From contig JACPVK010000160.1 in NCBI GenBank assembly GCA_016191795.1, positions 1 to 7,598 of the forward strand: a stretch of 7,598 nt of DNA, written 5' to 3'. Position numbers and translations under genes: made by a program. Under the pieces are notes generated by a model. That model ran no database searches. It was not told the DNA's origin and was given only the letters and a program-made list of their open reading frames with translations. The DNA comes from Gammaproteobacteria bacterium. GTDB lineage: Bacteria > Pseudomonadota > Gammaproteobacteria > SZUA-229. Numbering within the stretch: position 1 is the stretch's first letter; every line of letters starts with the position of its first letter. Shown one piece after another: positions 5,554 to 7,598 of the stretch.

Positions 5554-6366
5554 TTATTTTTTAAACTCAGCCCAAATCGGGCAATGATCAGAGGGTTTTT
5601 CCATGCCGCGGGTATCGTAATCAATGCCGGTATCAATGAGCTTGTTTGCCAGAGAGCGGCTGGCCAGTATTAAGTCAATACGTAATCCGCGTCGTGGATT
5701 GTTTTCAAATCCGCGGCTGCGGTAATCAAACCAGCTGAATCGGTTATTCTCTTCAGGGTGATGTTGACGAAATGTATCAACCAGTCCCCAACCGGTAATT
5801 TTTTGCAACCATTCGCGTTCTTCCGGCAGGAAACTGCATTTACCGGTTTTTAGCCAGCGTTTGGCATTATCTTCGCCTATGCCAATATCCTGATCGACAG
5901 GGGCGACATTCATATCGCCCATTAATATAATGTTATCGTCGGGTGAATAATTATTCTGTAGATGCTGTAACAAGTCGGCGTAGAATTTCTTTTTGGCCGA
6001 AAATTTGGTTTCGTTGTCACGGCTCTCGCCCTGCGGAAAATAGCCGTTCATGACCAGTAGCTTTTTGCCGTTGTAATCAAACTCGGCCTGAATGAAGCGG
6101 CATTGCGCCTCATCGTTATCACCGTTAAAGCCTTTTTGTGTGGATAAAGGTGTTTGTTTGTAGAGCAGGGCAACGCCGTAATGGGTTTTCTGGCCGTGGA
6201 AAACGGCGGTATAGCCCAGGGCATTAATCATATCCAGCGGAAAGTCCTCATCAGTGACTTTGGTTTCCTGGATGCCGATAATATCCGGCTGGTGCCGGGC
6301 TATCAGTGCCTGAAGTTGATGTTCGCGGATGCGGATGCTGTTGGTATTAAAGGAGATTATTTTCAT
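5554..6366 (-). CDS. xthA: Exodeoxyribonuclease III
   Basis: This 270-residue DNA repair enzyme acts as AP endonuclease and 3'-5' exonuclease on double-stranded DNA in base excision repair. E. coli XthA is 268 residues. Catalytic and metal-binding residues are all present: Asn7 in SFNTNS, Glu34 in IQETKV, Tyr109 in NGYFPQGE, Asp151 and Asn153 in GDMNVAP, Asp231 in RIDLILAS and His261 in SDHCPIWAEF. These match E. coli Asn7, Glu34, Tyr109, Asp151, Asn153, Asp229 and His259. The start MKIISFN aligns with E. coli MKFVSFN, so the ATG is secure even though no good Shine-Dalgarno sequence precedes it. The gene is divergent from gloB, 65 bases away, and is followed by a CGCAAAG-type inverted repeat and then nhaA on the same strand. 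Confidence 0.97.
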   Translation of the reverse strand: MKIISFNTNSIRIREHQLQALIARHQPDIIGIQETKVTDEDFPLDMINALGYTAVFHGQKTHYGVALLYKQTPLSTQKGFNGDNDEAQCRFIQAEFDYNGKKLLVMNGYFPQGESRDNETKFSAKKKFYADLLQHLQNNYSPDDNIILMGDMNVAPVDQDIGIGEDNAKRWLKTGKCSFLPEEREWLQKITGWGLVDTFRQHHPEENNRFSWFDYRSRGFENNPRRGLRIDLILASRSLANKLIDTGIDYDTRGMEKPSDHCPIWAEFKK

Positions 6367-6431
6367 GGCGGAAAGTGTAAAGTAGCAGGCCGCGACGGTA
6401 AAGTTTTAATCACGATTGTCTGGAGCGCATT
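6367..6431. promoter_or_regulatory. Divergent xthA-gloB promoter region
   Basis: Sixty-five bases separate the two divergent start codons, so promoters for both genes must lie here or inside the opposite coding sequence. I see no clear sigma-70 pair and no dyad. The only clear element is GGAG at 6422-6425, the ribosome binding site of gloB. Confidence 0.4.
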
Positions 6432-7244
6432 ATGCTGAATATCACGCCTGTACCCGCTTTTTCGGATAATTACATCTGGATGTTGTCGCGCGAGGGCTCA
6501 AAGCTTGTTGCGCTGGTCGATCCGGGTGACAAGGCCCGGATTCTGGATTATTTACAACAAAAACAATTAGTGCCGGTGGCGGTTCTGATTACACATCAGC
6601 ATTACGATCACACAGGCGGCGTCGCAGCACTGGTGGATAAATATACCGGGTTAAGAATCATTGCGCCGGATAGATTGCCGTCCGGGTCACCCCTGTCGAT
6701 TGATTTGCCGATAACGGAATATATTACTGAACGTGTGGCCGATGGTGATGAGGTTGAAATTGCCGAACTGGGTATTCGTTTTAATGTGCTGGGTATACCC
6801 GGGCATACACTGGATCATCTGGCCTATTTTGGTCATGGTATGGTGTTCTGTGGCGATACCATATTCGGTTGTGGTTGCGGACGGTTATTCAGTGGCAGTG
6901 CAGCGCAAATGGCGGCATCGATGACAAAACTGTCCAGCCTGCCAGCGGATACCCGGGTTTATTGTGCACACGAATACACACTCGACAACATCGGCTTTGC
7001 ACGTTGGGTTGAGCCCGACAATGCTGATTTGTTGCAACGCGATGCTGACGATATGGCAAAACAGGAAAAGGGTATGCCGACAATACCCTCGACGCTGGCG
7101 CTGGAATTAAAAACCAATCCTTTTATGCGTTATCGTATTCCTGCCGTTAAGCAGGCCGCAGAAAAATTTGCTGGTAAAAAATTAAACACGGATGCAGAGG
7201 TGTTTGCAGCCATAAGGCGTTGGAAAGATACCGAGTATGATTGA
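6432..7244 (+). CDS. gloB: Hydroxyacylglutathione hydrolase (glyoxalase II)
   Basis: This 270-residue metallo-beta-lactamase-fold enzyme hydrolyses S-lactoylglutathione to D-lactate and glutathione, the second step of methylglyoxal detoxification in the cytoplasm. E. coli GloB is 251 residues. The dinuclear metal site is complete: THQHYDHTGG gives His55, His57, Asp59 and His60; PGHTLDH gives His125; FCGDTIFGCGCGRLF gives Asp142; CAHEYTLDN gives His180. The N-terminal FSDNYIW and the C-terminal glutathione-binding region (LKTNPFMR) are also typical of GloB and separate it from other hydrolases of the fold. GGAG lies 6 bases before the ATG. gloA (glyoxalase I) is not in the window. The gene is monocistronic here, divergent from xthA and followed by a nested inverted-repeat element. 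Confidence 0.97.
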   Translation: MLNITPVPAFSDNYIWMLSREGSKLVALVDPGDKARILDYLQQKQLVPVAVLITHQHYDHTGGVAALVDKYTGLRIIAPDRLPSGSPLSIDLPITEYITERVADGDEVEIAELGIRFNVLGIPGHTLDHLAYFGHGMVFCGDTIFGCGCGRLFSGSAAQMAASMTKLSSLPADTRVYCAHEYTLDNIGFARWVEPDNADLLQRDADDMAKQEKGMPTIPSTLALELKTNPFMRYRIPAVKQAAEKFAGKKLNTDAEVFAAIRRWKDTEYD

Positions 7245-7253
7245 GTGGAAGAA

Positions 7254-7475
7254 GAAAAAGAAAACGCAAATAAACGCAAATAAAAGAAGAATATTTTTAG
7301 TTAAGTACTACAAGGATTGCTGCTTTTCGTGGGTCGGCCTTTAGGCTGACGCTTTGTCACATAGCATAAGAAACAGCGTCAGCCTAAAGGCCGACCCACA
7401 AAAACTACTACGCCCTACAATAAGCTTTTTACCTTCATTCGCTTTTATTTGCGTTTTTTTTATTTCTCTTTCTCG
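7254..7475. repeat. Nested inverted-repeat (REPIN- or MITE-like) element
   Basis: Two sets of arms are nested. Inner: GTGGGTCGGCCTTTAGGCTG plus ACGCT (7329-7353) is perfectly complementary to 7375-7399, 25 bp around a 21-base loop, and pairing resumes after one mismatch through TTTT (7324-7327) and AAAA (7401-7404). Each inner arm contains its own near-palindrome, GTCGGCCT-TT-AGGCTGAC. Outer: AAACGCAAATAAAAG (7272-7286) is perfectly complementary to 7442-7456, and A/G-rich versus T/C-rich flanks extend this imperfectly to about 7254 and 7475. The AAACGCAAAT unit is present twice in the left arm. There is no protein coding capacity. The whole fills the gap between gloB and the convergent gene and could also end transcription from both sides. 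Confidence 0.8.
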
Positions 7476-7481
7476 CCGCTC

Positions 7482-7598
7482 CTACAGGGGGCAGGCGGAT
7501 AAGCTGTTAATCCATTGTGCAATCAGTGCGGCGCCGTCGGTGTCAACGATGGTGCTGCCTATGGGTGGCATCTGATCCTGTACGGTGCAGTTGCCAAC
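7482..7598 (-). CDS. C-terminal end of a putative c-type cytochrome-domain protein (5' end outside window)
   Basis: The last 38 codons of a minus-strand gene enter from the right edge and stop at TAG (7482-7484). The visible end contains QDQMPPIGSTIVDTDG followed by an amphipathic helix ALIAQWINSL and a short tail SACPL. A Met-Pro-Pro followed by Gly, Val-Asp and a terminal W-I helix is the usual end of class I cytochrome c domains, where the Met is the sixth haem ligand. The haem-binding CXXCH would lie outside the window. Such domains are often fused to larger secreted proteins, so the whole product cannot be named. Codon-by-codon the frame is clean to the window edge. The gene converges with gloB. 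Confidence 0.6.
   Translation of the reverse strand, partial: VGNCTVQDQMPPIGSTIVDTDGAALIAQWINSLSACPL

Noticed and set aside
5374..5673. Plus-strand 99-codon open frame
   Set aside because: It runs through two dispersed repeats and into the antisense of the xthA 3' end; its peptide is simply translated repeat sequence.
7354..7575. Plus-strand 73-codon open frame
   Set aside because: It starts inside the inner hairpin loop, translates the repeat and runs antisense to the cytochrome-like C-terminus.

Overview
The window looks like a piece of a gammaproteobacterial chromosome of mid-range GC. The basis is the family match of NhaA, XthA and GloB to proteobacterial forms, three outer-membrane-type lipoproteins in one operon, and short hairpin repeats of the kind scattered through gammaproteobacterial genomes. 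I cannot name the genus. There are nine protein-coding genes, two of them cut by the window ends. There are no RNA genes, no CRISPR array and no intact mobile element.

Left part (1-1345): the 3' end of an unrecognised, probably exported, cysteine-containing protein, followed by a candidate terminator. Then come about 780 bases without a convincing gene, holding a REP-like perfect hairpin, a weak antisense small ORF with a strong ribosome binding site, and a T-tailed hairpin just ahead of the next operon.

Centre left (1346-3142): a tight operon of three consecutive lipoproteins, a CsgG-family protein, a DUF4810 protein and a DUF799/GNA1162-like protein, closed by a strong terminator. This recurrent trio has no settled function and is the most interesting part of the window. 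The CsgG member suggests an outer-membrane oligomer or channel, with the other two as accessory lipoproteins. No curlin subunit and no CsgE or CsgF partner is present.

Centre (3143-5273): a possible IS3-type end remnant and a small dyad precede a secreted chalcone-isomerase-like protein. Its 3' end overlaps the convergent nhaA (Na+/H+ antiporter) by 35 bases.

Right part (5274-7598): a repeat-rich gap, then xthA (exonuclease III, minus strand) divergent from gloB (glyoxalase II, plus strand) across 65 bases. Downstream of gloB is a nested inverted-repeat element of about 200 bases. The window ends in the last 38 codons of a minus-strand gene that resembles the C-terminus of a c-type cytochrome domain. 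The housekeeping genes (ion homeostasis, DNA repair, methylglyoxal detoxification) do not form an obvious pathway with the lipoprotein operon.
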